41,050 bases of DNA from Humibacillus sp. (GTDB taxonomy: Bacteria; Actinomycetota; Actinomycetes; Actinomycetales; Dermatophilaceae). Location: NCBI GenBank assembly GCA_030452985.1, contig JAKDLG010000025.1:1-41050 (forward strand), in the 5' to 3' direction. Each line of letters opens with the position of its first letter. The stretch's first letter is position 1. A program made the position numbers and the translations under genes. Below, piece by piece: positions 38,468 through 41,050 of this stretch. The notes under the pieces were generated by a model. The model was not told where the DNA came from, did no database searches, and was given only the letters and a program-made list of their open reading frames with translations.

Positions 38468-40672
38468 TCAGGGACCGTCATCGGCGCCGCTGGCCCCGCT
38501 CACCCCACCGACCCCATGGCCGTCGGTGACGGGGTAGAGCCGGCCGGCCACCCACGCGTCGAGCTGGTCGGCAAAATGGGCGCTCCCGGCCTGGGCCGAC
38601 GACCCGAAGGGCACGACCCACCGGCTCGCCGCCCGGTCAGAGAGGTCCCAGACGTAGCGGGCCACCGGGCCGATGGTGCAGACGTCGGAGACGCCAGGGG
38701 TGCTGCCCGCCGCCAGCACACACCCCTGGTCTCCACCGGGCGACGCCAGCGCTCGGGGCAACCCGGGCAGTGGTTCGAGCGGGTGCGCGGGTGCGAGCGT
38801 GTGCCGCCCGCCCCACGTGGCCCGGGCGCCCGACCCAGGGTGGCTGACGTCGGTCACCGCCGACCCCAACGCCCACCGCACACCGTCGGCAACGTCGACG
38901 CCCCGGGCCCCGGCCCCCCGGGCCAACGACGGCCAGGCCACTCCCACCTGCACGGTGACATCGAGCGGCCCGTCGAAGAGGCTCGAGTGGCCGGTGGGCT
39001 CGTGCAGCGCCGCGAGCGCCGGATGCCGGGTCAACCACAGCACGAGGTGGTGGCGCCAGACGGCGAACACGGCGGCGCCCTCGCTCTCGGCATCGCTGTG
39101 CCCGTTCCACGCCAGCAGCCGTTCTCGCACGAGAGCAGCCGCACCGGTCACCTCGGCTGCCTCGACGAGCTCGCGCATGAGCGTGGCCTGGCCGTTGAGC
39201 GTGTCGACGTGAATAGCGGCGCAGGCTTCGACCGTCAGGGCCGGGCTCCGGTCGATCAGCTCGCGGATCCGTCGCGCGCGGAAAGGGCTCGCGTAGTCGA
39301 CCCCGAACCCTCCCCCGCTCGCCCGGTCGTTCGCACTCACCATCACGTCGTCGACGTGGGTCACCGGCCCCGGCGCCCACCCCGGCTCCCACACGTGCCG
39401 CGCGTCCCATCCCGGCACCGGCAGCCACTGGTTGTCCGGATGCCGCTGGGGCACCCGGCCCACCACGAGGTGGCGCATCCGCCCTCCGGCGTCGGCGACG
39501 AGCGCACTGTTGACCGGCTCCACCCAGAGCGAGAGAGCGGCCGACACGTCATCGACGGTGCGCGACCGCAGCAGGGGCAGAAAAGCGGCGAACCCCAGGT
39601 CGAGCCCGACCTGCGTGGGCGTGCGCAGGCTGTACGTCGGTGCCACGGCTTCCGAGGCAACCGAGGCTTCAGAGGCGGCCGATGCAACCGGGGCGGCCGT
39701 GTCGATCGCATCGACCGTGTCGACCGGGGCTGCCGGGAGACCGGCCGCGTCGAGCCCCGTGACGACCGGGCCGCGCGCGGTGACCACCACCGGCACGCTG
39801 ACGTCGGCCTCTCCCCGCACGAGCACCGTCTCGACCGTCTCCTCGGCCGGCTCCCAACCCCTCAGGCCTCGTGCCCGCAGCCGCCCGTCGGGCGCGCGCT
39901 CCAACTGCTCGAGCGTGAGGTCCTGGTAGTCGGCCATCGCGTTGGTGATGCCCCAGGCCACCGGCCCCGCGTGGGCGAAATGCTGCACGCCGGGCACGCC
40001 AGGAAAGCTGAACCCGACGATGTCGAAATCAGGGCAGGCGAGGCCGATCTGCTGGTAGCAGCTCGGCAGGTCGATGGTGCGGTGCGGGTCGCCGGCCAGC
40101 AACGGGGCACCGGTCGCCGTACGAAGGCGCCCGACCACCCACGCGTTGCTGCCCGACCCGGTCTCGCCATCGGCCGCGAAGAGCGGCAGCCAGTCTGCTC
40201 CGAGCCGCTGCGCCACGCCGGCGTTGAACAGCTTTGACGGGAAGGTCCCGAACAGCAGGTGGATCGCCCAGAAGATACCGAGCGGGGTCCACGGCTCCCA
40301 CGGCCGCGGTCTCTCGGCGTACGAGCCCAGTCCGAGCAGGGGCAACTCCTGGGCGCCCGACAGGCCCAGCGGCATCCCCTCGTTCACGCCCGCGACGTAG
40401 GCCTCGACCCAGGACCGCGTCTCCACGCCGAGCCGGAGGTAGCACGCGCGGGCCGTGTGCTCGAGGCGCACCTGGCGGGCGAAGCGATCCCACGGCAGCC
40501 CGGCGGCGCCCTGGTACTCGGCCGTGCGGCCCTCCATGCGCCAGCGCTGGTACTCCATGGGCCAGGCGCGGTCGAGCGCCGTCTGGTACCCCTGCAGGCG
40601 AGCGAGGGAGAGCACGTCGTCGGCCCAGAGGTGGGGGATGCCCCGAGCGTCACGGTTGACGCGTGCTGTCAT
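38468..40672 (-). CDS. penicillin acylase-family N-terminal nucleophile hydrolase
   Basis: The 734-residue product starts at the ATG at 40672, which overlaps the stop of the PPOX-like gene (ATGA). It opens with RVNRDARGIPHLWADDVLSL, the usual start of the penicillin/acyl-homoserine lactone acylase family. The autocatalytic site is TGSGSNAWVVG, where Ser-175 would become the N-terminal nucleophile of the beta chain after self-cleavage; GDPHRTIDLPSCYQQIGL follows. No signal peptide is visible, unlike many secreted relatives. An Ala/Val-rich insert around 320-340 (ASAASEASVASEA) looks like low-complexity expansion. It hydrolyses an amide of unknown identity. Confidence 0.88.
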   Translation of the reverse strand: MTARVNRDARGIPHLWADDVLSLARLQGYQTALDRAWPMEYQRWRMEGRTAEYQGAAGLPWDRFARQVRLEHTARACYLRLGVETRSWVEAYVAGVNEGMPLGLSGAQELPLLGLGSYAERPRPWEPWTPLGIFWAIHLLFGTFPSKLFNAGVAQRLGADWLPLFAADGETGSGSNAWVVGRLRTATGAPLLAGDPHRTIDLPSCYQQIGLACPDFDIVGFSFPGVPGVQHFAHAGPVAWGITNAMADYQDLTLEQLERAPDGRLRARGLRGWEPAEETVETVLVRGEADVSVPVVVTARGPVVTGLDAAGLPAAPVDTVDAIDTAAPVASAASEASVASEAVAPTYSLRTPTQVGLDLGFAAFLPLLRSRTVDDVSAALSLWVEPVNSALVADAGGRMRHLVVGRVPQRHPDNQWLPVPGWDARHVWEPGWAPGPVTHVDDVMVSANDRASGGGFGVDYASPFRARRIRELIDRSPALTVEACAAIHVDTLNGQATLMRELVEAAEVTGAAALVRERLLAWNGHSDAESEGAAVFAVWRHHLVLWLTRHPALAALHEPTGHSSLFDGPLDVTVQVGVAWPSLARGAGARGVDVADGVRWALGSAVTDVSHPGSGARATWGGRHTLAPAHPLEPLPGLPRALASPGGDQGCVLAAGSTPGVSDVCTIGPVARYVWDLSDRAASRWVVPFGSSAQAGSAHFADQLDAWVAGRLYPVTDGHGVGGVSGASGADDGP

Positions 40673-41050
40673 TTGAGGTCTTTCAACCGACCCCACCCCT
40701 GGAAGCGCTCGACCTCCACGATGACCGTCACGCGGGGCTGGTCGCGCACCGGGTAGGCCCGGCCGGTGTAGTGCATCGAGATGCGGTCGATGTCGCAGAG
40801 GTCGGCGTCGTCGGTGATCGAGGCCACGCGGCCCTGAAGGCTGATGTGGGAGTACCAGTCGTCGGGGTCCATGGCGCTCAGGCTCACCCGCCCGTCGCGG
40901 CGCAGGTGGTCGAGGCGGGTGCGGCCGGCGTCGAGGTTGACGACGATGTGGCCGTTCTCGAAGAGGTACCAGGTCGGTACCGAGACGGGTGAACCGTCAC
41001 GCTTGACCGTGCTCATCGTGGCGATGTTGGGCCGGGCGAGGAAGGCCGAA
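40669..41050 (-). CDS. PPOX-class (pyridoxamine 5'-phosphate oxidase-fold) protein, 5' end beyond window
   Basis: The frame is open to the right edge, reading SAFLARPNIATMSTVKRDGS across the ATG at 41016, so the true start lies outside. The visible 126 residues show the split-barrel flavin fold: IATMSTVKRDGSPVSVPTWY, then IVVNLDAGRTRLDHLRRDGR, MDPDDWYSHISLQGRVASI and YPVRDQPRVTVIVEVERFQG. Actinobacterial proteins of this type often use coenzyme F420 rather than FMN, binding either cofactor between two subunits. Which one is used here cannot be read. It is translated just ahead of the penicillin acylase-like gene and may act on the same compound. Confidence 0.85.
   Translation of the reverse strand, partial: SAFLARPNIATMSTVKRDGSPVSVPTWYLFENGHIVVNLDAGRTRLDHLRRDGRVSLSAMDPDDWYSHISLQGRVASITDDADLCDIDRISMHYTGRAYPVRDQPRVTVIVEVERFQGWGRLKDLK

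Noticed and set aside
37931..40237. Long plus-strand frame opposite the penicillin acylase gene (768 codons)
   Set aside because: Low-complexity Arg/Pro/His translation opposite a recognised enzyme; it also overlaps both crcB genes.

Overview
The window is high-GC, densely coded DNA from an actinobacterium. GTG starts are frequent, genes often overlap by 4 nt (ATGA/GTGA), several starts look leaderless, and the gene set is typical of actinobacteria: a ClgR/PopR-type regulator with paired ClpP subunits, a DUF664-type DinB-fold protein, an MMPL transporter and small conserved actinobacterial proteins. The mix resembles Intrasporangiaceae or a related micrococcalean family, but that placement is inference. 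No tRNA, rRNA, CRISPR array or intact insertion sequence was seen.

Layout. 1-8317: regulation and envelope. A partial TetR regulator with a small upstream gene and an operator-loaded promoter, an endonuclease IV-type protein, a TetR/MMPL efflux pair with a long inverted-repeat operator, a lipoprotein, and an FUSC-family membrane protein split into two frames joined by a GTGA overlap.

8422-23187: a defence-like island. It holds a tightly coupled four-gene operon read right to left (DUF6361 protein, two-HKD phospholipase D-fold nuclease, SNF2-like helicase, and a DUF262/GmrS-type protein cut short after about 169 residues beside a possible serine-recombinase remnant). Next to it are a DUF1778-GNAT toxin-antitoxin pair, a small HTH protein and an AddB/AddA-like helicase-nuclease pair. 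I do not recognise the four-gene operon as one of the named defence systems, and it is the best candidate for an undescribed system here.

23335-29024: housekeeping and accessory genes (YdeI/OmdA-like, DinB-fold, FUSC-type exporter, a polytopic membrane protein, a DUF4118 protein with four phased 11-bp repeats upstream, an APH-fold kinase, DUF3224).

29083-31793: a Clp control locus. A PopR/ClgR-like regulator ending in Leu-Ile-Ala-Ala lies close to a two-gene clpP operon that lacks clpX and tig. TTCGC-N5-GCG sites precede both the regulator and the clpP operon. Two small unknown genes sit between them.

31883-41050: idi and a divergent FAD dehydrogenase separated by a four-copy CAACACACCG array; a 50-bp near-perfect palindrome; NUDIX; DNA polymerase IV with a small membrane protein; a UspA protein; a fluoride riboswitch driving two adjacent crcB/Fluc genes; a penicillin acylase-family hydrolase; and a PPOX-fold protein running off the right end.
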